A stretch of DNA of 64,000 nucleotides from NCBI RefSeq assembly GCF_033115175.1, contig NC_084827.1, forward strand, positions 123,907,701-123,971,700, read 5' to 3'. The stretch comes from Lepus europaeus. Lineage: Eukaryota; Chordata; Mammalia; Lagomorpha; Leporidae. Shown piece by piece: positions 46,176 to 57,769 of the stretch (positions are counted from its first letter, which is position 1; each line of letters starts with the position of its first letter). The notes beneath the pieces were generated by a model. The model was not told the origin of the DNA and ran no database searches. It saw only the letters and a program-made list of their open reading frames with translations. The position numbers were made by a program, and so were the translations under genes.

Positions 46176-46857
46176 AATTGTAGCTAATCTTGCATATTTA
46201 ATATTTTAAAATAATTTTCCATGTTTTGTGTAACCAATATTTATGACCTACAGCACTTTAAAGCCTGGAGAAATTTACTGAGGCCTGGAAAACCCAAAGA
46301 TTTTAGCATTCCCTTAAAGTAGACTACTTTTAAAATCTGATGACGAACCTCTACCAGTATAGCAGAAAACTCATGATTTGCATGAAATGGATCATCAGTC
46401 TCCTGGCTTCAAAGGTCATCTATATATTGATAACTCCCAAATTACATGCTCCTGTCTCTCCTCTAAGTTTCAGCTTATACATTCAATTTCCCACTCAGCT
46501 TTTTCATGTGAATGTTTTATGGATGACTTGATCCCAAAATGGTCAAACCTTAACCCTTGATACCAGTCTGCCCTTAGCAGCACTAAAGTCACTCCACTAG
46601 GGAGGGGTCTTCCCATGTAAGCCAGGGAAGCTCCAGCGTACTTTTAGCAGATCAAGGCAAAACCAGGAATCATCCTGCCCTCCTCCCTTTCTGTCAAGCC
46701 CAACACTCAGCAAATTCCCTTGGCTCTGTCTTCAAAATCTAAGTCCAGCCCACAATCTGTGCTGACAACCATTTATGTTCAAGTCACCAATCTAAATCTG
46801 GATTAGATTAACAGCCTTTTATCAGGCCTCTGCTTCTGCCTTTTAATACTGTCTCCA

Positions 46858-47186
46858 GGGGCCGGGCCGTGGTGCGCTAGGTTAATCCTCTGCCTGCGGC
46901 GCTGGCATCCCATATGGGCGCTGGGTTCTAGTCCCAGTTGCTCCTCTTTCAGTCCAGCTTTCTGCTGTGGCCCGGGAGGGCAGTGGAGAATGGCCCAAGT
47001 GCTTAGGCCCCTGCACCCACGTGAGAGACCAGGAGGAGGTACCTGGCTCCTGGCTTCGGATTGGCGCAGCTCTGGCTATTGCAGCCATTTGGGGAGTGAA
47101 CCAATGGAAGGAAGACCTTTCTCTGTCTCTCTCACTGTCTGTAACTCTACCTGTCAAATAAATAAATAAAAATCTTAAAAAAAATT
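46858..47186 (+). mobile_element. CSINE inside L2, 'GTGGTGCG' variant
   Basis: 'ggggccgggccgtggtgcgc', 'gctgtggcccgggagggcag', tail 'aaataaataaataaaaatct'. Exact 9-bp TSD ctgtctcca at 46849-46857 and 47187-47195. Confidence 0.94.
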
Positions 47187-47629
47187 CTGTCTCCATTCTA
47201 GCAGCAAACATGATAATGTTAAACTCCAGCAAAATCCATCCTTTCTTTTGCTCATCACTTGCAAAGGCTTCCCCTTCAATCATAGCATGGACCTGGGACC
47301 CACAAGGACCCACGTGACCTGGTCCCCATATGTACCCTCTCTACTTCTTGGGACTCATCCCTGATTGTTGTCAATTGTGTCTGCCCTATTCCTGCCATGC
47401 TGGACGCCTCCTTTGGACACCAGGGTCCTTCTGCCTTGAGACTTTTTCACTTCTTGCCCCTATCTGAAATGCCCTTCCTACAAATAGTCACACATCTCCA
47501 TCCCACAATACTCTGCACAAGACCCTCCTGGTCACCCCAACCGAAGTTCAACAGCTATTCCCAATAAACTGTTTATCTCCCATCCCCACATTTTTCTTCC
47601 CTTTAGTACTTATTTCAGATTATTTTACT

Positions 47630-47890
47630 GATGTGGTTTGAATGTGGTTTGTCTGAAAGAAAACTCATGTTGAGACCTAATTCCTCAATGCAGCCTAGTG
47701 GGAAGTGTTTGAGTCACTGGGGCAGAACCCTCAAGTATTAATTAAATAGTTAATTTAATTAATGTTTGCCCTTATAGTTTTTGCCATGCTTAGAGATGCA
47801 CAAGGCCCTCAGGCAGAGGCAGCTACCTGAGCTGGGACTTCTAGCCTCAGTCTCATGTGTTCTGATCTATGAACAGAAAACTATTAAGAC
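47630..47890 (+). mobile_element. MaLR LTR, internally deleted, inside L2
   Basis: Opens 'tgatgtggtttgaatgtggt', then 'aactcatgttgagacctaat' with 'tcctcaatgc', 'gtgggaagtgtttgagtcac', 'tttgcccttatag', and 'tctgatctatgaacagaaaa' with 'ctattaagaca' at the end. These are MST/MLT1-type landmarks. The middle, including 'gtgagaaataaa', is reduced. Confidence 0.65.
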
Positions 47891-48090
47891 ATACTATATA
47901 TGTTTTCTATTTATCCTGTTTAATATTTATCTTCCTCTACTATAAAAAATGTTAAGTTATAATGTTATAACAATATAAGAGCATGGATTTTTGTCTGTTT
48001 TGTTCATTGCTATACATCCAGCACATAGAAAAGATAATCGAACACATAGTTTGTGCCTAATAAGTATCGACTGGATAAATTGACATTTTA

Positions 48091-49190
48091 AGATAGAATA
48101 TGTGGAAATTTCTTTTAGCAGATATAGCTAATTTAAAAATTAGAGTATAATGTACAGTGCTAAGTAAAAGGTATTTAGAAACAGGATAAAGTAAAACAGC
48201 CTATTCAATAAGGTTCCCTTGAGGGCCAATCACTAAAGAACATAATAACTCTTCATCTTAGAAATAAATCATTGATATTCAAGGTCCATATTTTTTATGT
48301 CTCAATCCTTTTCTAGAATTCAAGGCACTACTGCGGGTTAGTTTGTAATGATGGAGTCCTTCCTGTGTTGTTAGCGGTAATTTGGCAATTTTGTGCAATC
48401 AATAATTGTCAACAACTGTTTCTTATACTACTTCACAGAGAAAAAGTAAACACAAAATAATTTCCTATTGCTCAGGGGTCATTATTGAACCACATGCACA
48501 CAAATACACACAAAAAAAGTTACTGTGAATGTACAACAAAATTAAATTTGTGCAATAACCTATATGATTTTCAAAATGCTTTTCTAGAATGTTAAATATA
48601 CATTATGCCAGGCTACATTTCAATGAGCAAAACCTAAAAAAATCTTAAATGAGTCAAAATATCTAAAAACAAACATCATTTTTATTAAGTACTTCAGAAT
48701 AAAGAAATCAAAGTTATTGTAAGTGAAGTAATAGAACAAATTAACAGAAAAAGAAAAGTTCTACTAAATCTGCACAAGGGAATTATTTAGAAAATGTAGC
48801 TTCAACTTATATAAAATAGACTTACTGCAGTTTCTTTTAACTAATGTGCTCACCAATAAGAATCATGTACTTTTAATCCCATGTTAAAAAAAAGAATCCT
48901 CTAAGGCTCTGAAATTGTGTGTGTTAGTTAGATTTTGGCTTTTGGAAAAGAGATGCTATCAATCGATCCCTTGGTGCTGAAAATTAGAATATCCCCAACT
49001 ATCTATGCTAGGGGGTTAATGAAACAAGTAGATGCTGATGTTTGCTCATTTGAGAATTGAAATGCTATGATGGAGAAAATCGAGACTGAAACATGATTAA
49101 AAAATGAACTCTACTTGGCAAAATGAATACTTCTTTAATATGTACTAAGCAGGCAGTAAAGGTTAAGACCTGGGGTTGGGGTGTAGGGAG
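48091..49190. other. Unassigned AT-rich sequence
   Basis: 1.1 kb with no recognised transposon, exon or RNA gene. Confidence 0.45.
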
Positions 49191-49195
49191 AGAGG

Positions 49196-49460
49196 AATGC
49201 TGGCATTGTGGCATAACAGGTAAAGCCATAGCCTGCACTGCCTGCTAGTGGCCTGGGAAAAGCAGTGGGAGATGGCCAAATGGTTTGGCCCTGCTATCCA
49301 TGTGGGAGACCCAGTTTAAGCTCCTAGCTCCTGGCCTCAGCCTGGCCCAGCCCTGGTCACTGAAGCCACCTGGGGAGTGAACCAGTGGATGAAGATCTGT
49401 CTCTTCCTCTCTCTCTCTCTGCAACTTTGACTTTCAAATAAATAAATCTTTTTTAAAAAG
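49196..49460 (+). mobile_element. CSINE with internal deletion
   Basis: Head 'tgctggcattgtggcataac' passes directly from 'gcctgcactgcc' to 'tgctagtggcctgggaaaag', missing the usual 'catcccatatgggc…tccagctc' segment. Tail 'aaataaataaatctttttta'. Confidence 0.9.
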
Positions 49461-49597
49461 AAAACAAAAAGGAGATCAGGGGAAGGGACTATGTAGGTGA
49501 GGTAAAAATGTCAAAATTGGTTTTCAAAACAAAACTACTTAATAACTACTTAAAAGCTACCTTAATTGCATTTGGTGGGGGAAACCCACAAAGATTT

Positions 49598-49619
49598 ACA
49601 CACACACACACACACACAG
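49598..49619. repeat. (CA)n microsatellite
   Basis: About eleven CA units. Confidence 0.9.
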
Positions 49620-49665
49620 TAAGCCAAATAGCTTACTCTAATCATATATTAAACTTTAAAAAGTA

Positions 49666-49978
49666 GGCCGGCACTGGCACCCCGGGTTCTAGTCCCATTT
49701 GGGGTGCCGGATTCTGTCCCGGTTGTTCCTCTTCCAGTCCAGCTCTCTGCTGTGGCCTGGGAGTGCAGTGGAGGATGGCCCAAGTGCTTGGGCCCTGCAC
49801 CCATGTGGGAGACCAGGAGGAAGCACCTGGCTCCTGGCTTCAGATCGGCGTGGCGCAGCGTGCTGGCCGTAGCGGCCACTTGGGGGGTGGACCAACGGAA
49901 AAAGGAAGACCTTTCTCTCTGTCTCTCTCTCTCACTGTCTAACTCTGCTTGTCAAAAAAAAAAAAAAAAAAAAAAAAA
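49666..49978 (+). mobile_element. CSINE, 'GTGGCTCA' subtype, 5'-truncated, 25-nt A tail
   Basis: Starts at 'ggccggcactggcaccccgg', so it lacks about the first 43 bp of head seen in the copy at 17221. The rest is well preserved ('ttctagtcccatttggggtg', 'cggaaaaaggaagacc'). It ends in an uninterrupted A-run 49954-49978, which suggests a young insertion. Confidence 0.92.
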
Positions 49979-50615
49979 GACACAAATGCAAGCAAAGCAA
50001 AGGTTTAGATTTCATTTTTATTTACTAACATTGCTCCACCATAGGGACAATTTCTCACTCTCTGCAGGCACTGACATAGATTTTGGTGAGTATTTCTGTA
50101 TGCTGGGCCATATGTCACATGGCAGAATATGGCACATGGTGGGCCAACGGTAGCAGTGCAATCTCAGAGTTTTAAAGATATACACAACATATGAAAACTA
50201 TCTAACTGAATTTTTAACCCAATGCATCATCTATATATGTCACTTCAAAACCCACCTCCCTAAAAATAGACTACATAATTTCACCAGAAAAGTAGTCTAC
50301 CATGAATTTTAAAATATCATTTCCTACTGAGCATGCAAAACCATATCTGGCTTTTCTTGTGCTACTTTTAGAATTATTAATTACTATTACAATAATAATT
50401 TTCTAACTATGAGAATACTATGATATGAAAATATTTTGCTGAAAATGATAAAATTGAGAAATACTATCAAGAATACAATACTTTCTTCTTTGAATCTAGT
50501 TTCCTTGAGCATATCATACACATTCGAACCAATGCTTAATCATCAACCAAGGTGTTAGCAGCATCTGTGAATTCTCTTCAAGATGCGAATTGACTTTCTT
50601 AAAGTGGAAGAGATG
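49979..50615. other. Unassigned AT-rich sequence
   Basis: No element or exon recognised. Confidence 0.4.
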
Positions 50616-50619
50616 AAAC

Positions 50620-50757
50620 CTTTGTTCTACTCCAGTATCAGAAGCTCAATGTTCGGTTTAAAACTGATCACCCCAGAGCTAGTCTTAGCAATCATCCCAT
50701 CACACTTTCAGAGTTCTACTGTCCTACAGTGGCTCCTCCTTGTCACACTCCTTAAAC
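50620..50757 (+). mobile_element. Possible L2 fragment
   Basis: 'acagtggctcctccttgtca' (ccagtggctccccatctcac in L2) preceded by 'gtttaaaactgatcacccca'. Short and diverged. Confidence 0.35.
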
Positions 50758-50768
50758 ATTCCCTCCTG

Positions 50769-51050
50769 GCAGCAGGATGTCGGCCTGGCAGTGAACTGCT
50801 TGAGACACCCATATCCACTGACATGTTGGGGTGACTGGGTTCCAGTGCTGGCTGGCTCTGCTCCAGAGCCCAGTTTCTTGCTAATGTGCATCCTGGGAAG
50901 CGACGAGTGATGGTAGTGCAGGTGGTTCCGGGTTCCCGGCTCTGGGTCAGCTGTTGCGAGCATGCGTCGAGTTAACTATCAGGCGAGAGCTTGCTTGCTT
51001 TCTGGCTCTCTCTTCCTCTTAATAAATAAATAAATAAATAAATTTTTAAA
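50769..51050 (+). mobile_element. CSINE, old divergent subtype
   Basis: 'gggttccagtgctggctggc', 'ttgctaatgtgcatcctggg', tail '(aaat)n' of about 25 bp (51020-51044). The exact 11-bp TSD attccctcctg at 50758-50768 and 51051-51061 proves the boundaries despite the odd GC-rich middle (50895-50985), which departs from other CSINEs. Confidence 0.8.
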
Positions 51051-51127
51051 ATTCCCTCCTGACATTACCAAATAATTTAGAATTTGAATTTCAGTTAAAT
51101 TGCATCCATACATACACAAATAAATTT

Positions 51128-51275
51128 TTACCTCCCCATTTATTTAACAAAGATATATTGAGGTCCTTCCACATGTGAGTTAGTGACACTGGTAGTAGAA
51201 ATTCAACTGGGAACAAGACGGATGTAGTGCAGGGAAGACATGATTAAACAAATAATTATAAACATCCAGATGGCC
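51128..51275 (-). mobile_element. Possible L2/MIR 3' end (antisense)
   Basis: 'atttatttaacaaagatata' with 'ttgaggtccttccacatgtg' follows the pattern ttcaacaaatatttattgagcacc-tactatgtgcc. Continuation 'tcaactgggaacaagacgga' fits 'ggtgaacaaaacagaca'. Confidence 0.5.
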
Positions 51276-53410
51276 ATGACAGTTTGAACATGGCAGTGTA
51301 TCTCTGCTCACTCGTGAAAAGCCACTGAAATAACAGTGAAAGTGCACAAACTCACAAAGACAAGGAGGACAGGAGAGCATGTACAATGGAGAGTACTTAG
51401 CCAACAAAATCGAGAACCTGCTTCGTTGGGCGGATGTCCTGTGGGAGCTACTGCCCCTTAGTCCAGCAAGGAAGACCGTGGGGAGTGAGAGTGCAGAGGA
51501 GGAAGGGATGGCTTCAGAGTGTCAGCAGTGCAAGGGGATACCTTTCTTTCCTCCTCACTTTCCTTCTCTACCCAAGGAGCAACTGTAGCCCCGCCCACTA
51601 ACACCCATCACTTGGGCGAGACAGTGTATTCCAGGCAGTGTACATTATGTGCTCTGCAACATTAAACACGAGAGAACAAAAGACAGGATGCCCTAAGGTC
51701 AGCAGAAACAGGGAGGGCTTTTCTGACTCTGTCCTGAGAGCCACTTGTGTCTTCCCATGTGTTTACTCCACTATGTGCCAATATGTGACTGGCATTGTGT
51801 AGGACACCAGGAAGAATGCAAGTAAATAAACAAATAAAGCTACATGATTCAGATATTTGAGTGGTAATCAAAATACTGTCGATGGCCTGTTGTGCAAAAA
51901 CCAAATTGGATTTCTCTCACTGAGGAGTGTTGCAGGATGTGACTTAACATATCTACAAGATCCGTTGTCGGGGCAGCCTTTGGAGGCACTGATAAAGGAT
52001 TACATGTGAAGAACAAAATCTCAGAGGAAGCCTGATAGAGAACTATGAAAAAGCAGAATGTCAGAATAAGCCCCATGTCCCTACAAATGCAAATTGAATA
52101 TCTGCTGACTGTTTACTGAAAGTAGGATGATGTAGAACAACTGTAGCTTTAATTCCATGCAAATATGGCTGAAAACCTGTTATAAGCCACTTGCTGGCTA
52201 CTGCATACACTAAGCGTATTTGCTCAACAATAAAATCAGCTTATGCTAAATTTATGAATTCGTATGTTCCTTTGAATTCTTTTTTCCTCTGCCAACACTG
52301 TATATGCATAGGCATAAATGAAAAATAAGAAAACTATATATACATATATTATAGTTTAAAATTGCAAGAACTTTTCATAATATTGAACTAGGAAACTCAT
52401 CCTTCAAACTTTAGAATTCTTTCAAGTATTATGGATTCAATATTTAGCAAATGTTATTTTCAAATGTTTGAAGTAAAATCTTGGAATCATCTTCCAATAA
52501 AAGGGCATTTAAAAATATTCACCCAATAAATTCTCCCACAATGTGCTCAGTAAGTTATTTCCACCAATTAGATAAAAAAGGTAAATATATTTACATGTGT
52601 CTCAAGATAGATAGTCTAACAGTCCATACTTTATAGCAGCTCTAGAAATAACAGTATTTCATATGGGAGTCAAGATTCCTTCTTCCAAAGTCATAGCTTT
52701 GTCTTTTAGATAATCTGATTCTAATATTTTGCCCTTGTCACATTTTCTCCCATTTCTAGACAGATCTGTGATGGGTTTATCATTGTTACTTTATTTTGGT
52801 CACAAACCATGAGTAATTCATTTTTCAATTGATTTATGCTGTTTATGAGGTGCCACATCAACTATTACTGAAGTTTCGTTTTTTAATTTTGACAGCTCGA
52901 GTAAATAAAACACTATCTGCAGAGAAGAATTGCTGAGTTCTGGTTAGAAGAATTCTCTTGTGATCTCATTTTCCAAGCTCAGTTAGCATCGCTGTTATCC
53001 AAACTCAAATTATAAGAAATTGCTCTTACCATGAGACAAGTTACTTGTGTCTCTTACTTTGAAATTTCAGTAAGTAAACAATATGCAATTGTTTCTATTT
53101 ATCATGTACTATTCATTTATCTAATCACATCCTATTCTAGGGCTTCCATAAATACCATAATCCAAACACGGTGTCTTCCTCTTTAAAACTGCTTAGAAAA
53201 TATATGTGCAACTGTGTGCAATTGTTTATAAAGTAATTCTCATGTCAAGGAGGAAAATGCATACCCCTATTGGCACCAATTGAGTGTTGTACTTTCAGTT
53301 ATATCAAGAGCAGTCTTGTGCTTTGTTATCTAGAGAGAGGCAGGTGGGCTCACAATAGCCTTGAACAACTGGAGGCTTAGTTTGCATTCTGCAGAGCAGC
53401 ACCTCCTCCT
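51276..53410. other. Repeat-poor stretch
   Basis: About 2.1 kb. A patch near 51745-51830 ('ctatgtgccaatatgtgact', 'ggcattgtgtaggacacca') looks like another antisense L2 end; otherwise nothing recognised. No exon evidence. Confidence 0.4.
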
Positions 53411-53411
53411 T

Positions 53412-53514
53412 CTTTAATTAGCATTGCATCACATACCACAGTGGTCACTTGTGTAACTTGTAACTTTAATTGGCATTGCATCACATACCACAGTGGTCAC
53501 TGTGTAGCTAGTAA
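53412..53514 (+). repeat. Tandem duplication, two ~52-bp units
   Basis: Units 53412-53463 and 53464-53514 both run ctttaatt(a/g)gcattgc, then atcacataccacagtggtc, act, and end in gtaa. They differ by the A/G change, a two-base indel in 'ttgtgtaac/tgtgtag' and a substitution near the end. A simple segmental duplication, not a transposon. Confidence 0.9.
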
Positions 53515-53840
53515 CACTCTAAAACAGGAATATCCCCTACTTCCACACTGTTCTGCTGAATTTAGGCAATCTATTTTGCGCACTTTAAGTGCCATTTGGA
53601 GGCCAATCTAATCCAAATATATATCTTTAATCATCCCTGATATCGTTAAAAATACTCTAAATTTTCTAAATATTGTAAATGTGACCATATATTTTAATGT
53701 ATTGTGACAGATAACTTTGAACTCTCAAGCTCTAAGCTTGAACTCTATAAAGATTGACTGATAATGAATACAACCAATGGTATGCATTAAAAACTATATG
53801 TTATTTACTTAGGAGATAAGTGTACTGCAATTAGCCTTGA
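53515..53840. other. Unassigned AT-rich sequence
   Basis: No element or exon recognised. Confidence 0.4.
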
Positions 53841-53841
53841 A

Positions 53842-54109
53842 GGGGCCAGCACTGGGGTGTAGCAGGTTAAGCCACCACCTGTGACACCAGCATCCCATAT
53901 GCACACCTGTCCTTGTTCTGGCTGCTCCCCTTCCAATCCAGCTTCCTGGTAATGGCCAGGGAAAAGCAGCAGAAGATGGCTCAAGTGCTTGGGCCCCTGC
54001 CACCTACACAGAAGACCTGGAAGAAGCTCCTGGCTCCTGGCCCCTGGCTTCTGCCTGGCCTAGCTCCAGCTAGTGTGGTCATTTGGGGAGTGAACCAGCA
54101 TTTGGAAGG

Positions 54110-54167
<58 letters not shown>

Positions 54168-54203
54168 TGCCTTTCAAAATAAATAAATAAATCTTTTTTA
54201 AAA
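53842..54203 (+). mobile_element. CSINE with long (CT)n
   Basis: 'ggggccagcactggggtgta' head, 'gaagaagctcctggctcctg' body with an extra 'ctggccc', (CT)n at 54110-54162, tail 'aaataaataaataaatcttt'. TSD indistinct (agccttgaa / gagacttgaa). Confidence 0.93.
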
Positions 54204-55900
54204 GGAGACTTGAAAACTAAACAGTATTATTCCCACATTAACTGATGAATTCACTGCTCTTCATCAGGTTGCAGCAAAGGTCTTGGCCGCCTGGGAAGTG
54301 CCTCTGTCTGTGATGAGCTCACTCTGACTTCTTTCCCTGCCTGTGGATCATTCTCACTGAATTCCATTCCCAGCGGCTTCAAAAACATAGTCTTTGTTAT
54401 CAGAGCTTCTGAGATTGAATGAAGAAATTGTCTAACTCTCTGCATCTGCTCCCAGTCCACTCTTTCAGGACAGATTCTTTATCAATTGTGTTTTGAAAAC
54501 AAACACAACTGCAGCAATGTGGATGAAGTTGTTTGCATGAGCACAGCTCAGCCCTCCTCATTTATATCATTGTAAGCCTTGACCTACATGGATGATAACT
54601 CCCAAATAAAATGGCTACTGCAGCTTCAACTTCCTGAGAATGACCCCTCTATGCTTTCAGCTTTGTGCAGCTTTTTCCCCTAAGGTTTAATGTAGCAGCT
54701 GGAGGAATTGTTTATCTCACTCTCACTTTAGGCAAGATAAGAACAGAACAGCCTCCAGGCTTGATAAAACATTTTCAAAGTCCGTGTATTGTATATCAGC
54801 CTTTGACTTTGGGGTGCTCAAGTTTAGTCTCTCACACATTCCCCTCCCCACATCCATCCCAGTTCAGATGCCTAAGGCTTTACTATTAACCACTGGCTAT
54901 CACTTTCCCAAAGGCTTCCTGTTTTTGCAGAAGCAAAACAGTTCCAAAATTATATAGGCCACAGTGTCAGTCAAAGAAATTAATTCACTTTGGTCTTTTG
55001 ATAACTCATAGATAACTACGGGCACACTGGCTGCCACACATAATAAAAAGTCCATTTTCCATTTGACCAAACTTGGACAATTTTGCCAAAATTTTTGTTA
55101 GGTAAGAACCTAGCTAGGTTCCCAGTGTTGGTTTCTTAAAGCAGAAAGGCCTAAAACTGTAATTCATCTCACTGCCTCCTGTTTTCTCATATAAAAATCA
55201 ACTGGCTGTCAGTCAAGTCAAAGCTTAGAAACTTTCTAAGGAAAAATAAGCATTTGCAAGCTGAAGTGAAGCACAAATCACTTCAATGGCTTAGGTTTGT
55301 GCCTCAAAAAGTGTCAAACTAAACTAATCACACTAGGAATTGATGGAGTATTTGCTGTGGGTTTCAAGTTATTATAATTTTTCAACGTCCGTCTCACATT
55401 TTTGGCTGTCTGTCAGATATAATTACCTTGGAAATCTCATCTTCAGTGTTAGTTCTCTGTTTAAGGCCTCAGGGAACTGCTATAAAAATGAATTAGCCCC
55501 ATGAAAACAGACTACGTATGGGTGTTTTCTGCAGGGTATTGGGATTATAGAACAGACATTATGTAACCTTGAGTTGACAGGAGTACAAAGGGGTAGATGC
55601 ACAATGTTGGAGTAATCAATGAACACAGACCTACAAAATGGATTCTGTGTTGTTCCACACATGCAATCCCAACTCAAATGCCTAGCAGGAAACATAGACA
55701 CTGTTCTCAATTATGGGAAACATAAACAGCATATCTTTTTCTGGAGATCTATAGCTTTGATTTTTAGACAATTTCAAAAAATTAAAACAATTCTCTTTCT
55801 AAATTCATTTAATGCTCTTTTTGCATTGCATCTATCAAATTACCAAACTTTCATAAGTAGTGGTAGCAAGAAGTAACAATTTGAATAGTGCTCTGGAGAG
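54204..55900. other. Unassigned sequence with one 69-codon open frame
   Basis: 1.7 kb without recognised repeats. The minus-strand frame 54460-54251 begins with GTG (…QRVRQFLHSISEALITK…, ending PLLQPDEEQ) and is protein-like in composition. It has no ATG at its start, no known domain and only a weak candidate 3' splice site upstream. Confidence 0.35.
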
Positions 55901-55905
55901 GAGTA

Positions 55906-56095
55906 GGGCACAGTGGTTAAAATCAGTGATTCTTTTCACCAATCTGCTGCTTTCTAGTTATATGATCTTAGATAAATTGTTTAACTACCAAACCTCAGTC
56001 CTTTCTCTAAAATGGAAAAATACATGACAGGGCTGAATCCACAAAACTGAGGTTAAATGAAATAAGGCATATAGATATTTAGCTCATTATTATGT
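55906..56095 (+). mobile_element. MIR
   Basis: 'gggcacagtggttaaaatca' start, 'ctgctgctttctagttatat' with 'gatcttagataaattgttta', 'ctcagtcctttctctaaaat' with 'ggaaaaat', then 'gaggttaaatgaaataaggc'. The best-preserved MIR in the window. Confidence 0.88.
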
Positions 56096-56437
56096 TATAC
56101 AAATATGATTTGTGAAATATGTACCTTCTAGTATAAGTTGTATGAATCACTATTTAATTTTTAAATATTTTATTGAATTATGTAAACATCTAACATTACT
56201 AAAAAGCATTTGCATTCAATATACTTACCCTTAATCACTTTTCTATGTAAACTATATGGTAAATTTCCTTTATATTTGTAGAAAAGTATTTAAAATGAAT
56301 ATCCTATATATATGTGATGATAACTACAATCAAATTTTTGTGGCACATTTTAATAAAGATAGTATATATGATCATAAGTAGGTAAAGTAATGAAGGCTAA
56401 AGCTAAATGATCCCAACCTTCTGGGCTTCAAATCAAG
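56096..56437. other. Unassigned AT-rich sequence
   Basis: No element or exon recognised. Confidence 0.4.
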
Positions 56438-56450
56438 AAAGCATCCATCA

Positions 56451-56707
56451 GGGCCGGCGCTGTGGCGCAGCGGGTTAACGCCCTGGCCTGACACACCGGC
56501 ATCCCATATGGGCGCCGGTTCTAGTCCCGGCTGCTGCACTTCCGATCCAGCTCTCTGATATGGCCTGGGATGGCAGTAGAGGATGGCCCAGGTCCTTGGG
56601 CCCCTGCACCCGAGTGGGAGACCCGGAGGAAGCTCCTGGCTACTGGCTTCGGATTGGCGCAGTTCCGGCTGCTATGGCCAATTGGGGAGTAAACCGTCGG
56701 ATGGAAG

Positions 56708-56747
<40 letters not shown>

Positions 56748-56803
56748 CTCCTCTCTATGTGTAACTCTGACTCTCAAGTAAAAGATAAATGGACCTTTAA
56801 AAA
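56451..56803 (+). mobile_element. CSINE, near-consensus
   Basis: Head 'gggccggcgctgtggcgcag' with 'cgggttaacgccctggcctg', 'gggcgccggttctagtcccg' and CT tract 56710-56743. The tail is irregular ('aagtaaaagataaatggacc' before the final A-run). TSD aaagcat(c/a)cat at 56438-56448 and 56804-56814. High CpG retention suggests a recent insertion. Confidence 0.96.
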
Positions 56804-56929
56804 AAAGCATACATAAATGAATTATTAAAAAGAAGCATGAATAGGCTGTGTAGCACAATAGTCTTCAGATAATACAGATCCACACTGAAAAAGCAACAAC
56901 TTATTTTAACTCAGCATATATGTTGAATA

Positions 56930-57300
56930 GGTCTCACAAGCTGACAACATGCCAGTGCCTTTTATTCATTGAATGACTACTGTCTGGTATATGTGGATCT
57001 GGTATGTAACACAGACATGTTGGAGATCACAGTTCACCAGGAGAGGCAGATACTAAAAAATATATGTATACATAAAGTGTGAAGACAATAACTTGGGCAG
57101 AGTATATTTGTACCAAGGACAATTGCTCATCATAAATGGTCCAAGAGAGGTTCCCTGGGAATTAGTATTTAAGTTGTGATCTGAAGGATGGAAATGTCAG
57201 CCATGTGAGTAAACAGGGAAATGGGTTAAATGTGTAGAAGTCAAATGAGAAATTGGTAGACAGTAATGCTCATGAGTTGTGTCTGGTCAAGGAATGTCCA
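56930..57300 (-). mobile_element. L2 (antisense), partial
   Basis: 'gaggttccctgggaattagt' with 'atttaagttgtgatctgaag', 'gatggaaatgtcagccatg' corresponds to antisense L2 ('…catttgagctgagacctgaaggatgagaaggagccagccatg…'). The earlier part (56930-57060) fits the L2 end more weakly. Confidence 0.6.
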
Positions 57301-57768
57301 GGGTCACACAGGAAGCAATCCTGCACTGCACTCTAAGAAACAAATTTCATAGCAGCTTCCGACCAGAAAGTTCCTTTTCTCACCTAAGAGGACAGTTATA
57401 AAGTGTAACCCACCCAAGGAAGAGTGGAGGAGGCTGAAGATGGAGTTGATTCGATTGGAAGGAGCTGAAGTGTGAACAAAACCAGGCACCTGCATTTTGC
57501 AGAGCATTTCAAAGGCAAGCACACCTCCTCCCCTGGTTCAATCAGTTAAAGGCTGCACTTTAAGTGTACAGCACTTGAGAATCAGCTAAGAAAACAAACC
57601 ATCAACACGAGCAGCCTAAAACAGTAAAAATATCATGAAATGCACAGAAGAGAACCTTCATAAGTTCAGCAATTGGGAAGAAAAAAAAAAAAACTGCCCT
57701 AATCAGAACAAATACACTCTTGTCTGCAATAACTGTTACCAGCTTGTGAGAGGAACTAAAAATCACTG
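57301..57768. other. Unassigned sequence
   Basis: No clear element; an A-run occurs at about 57680-57692. Confidence 0.4.
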
Positions 57769-57769
57769 T

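Larger units (their letters stand above)
46340..48090 (+). mobile_element. Long L2 copy carrying a SINE and a MaLR LTR
   Basis: L2 sense sequence: 'gataactcccaaattacatg', 'gtttcagcttatacattcaa', 'cagcaaattcccttggctct' with 'gtcttcaaaatctaa', 'gattagattaacagcctttt' with 'atcaggcctctgcttctgcc'; after the SINE 'cacgtgacctggtccccata', 'tctgccttgagactttttca', 'cccctatctgaaatgccctt', 'ctcctggtcaccccaaccga'; after the LTR 'gagcatggatttttgtctgt', 'tgttcattgctatacatcca' and 'gtttgtgcctaataagtatc'. Together about 1.1 kb of L2, the longest L2 in the window. Confidence 0.82.
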
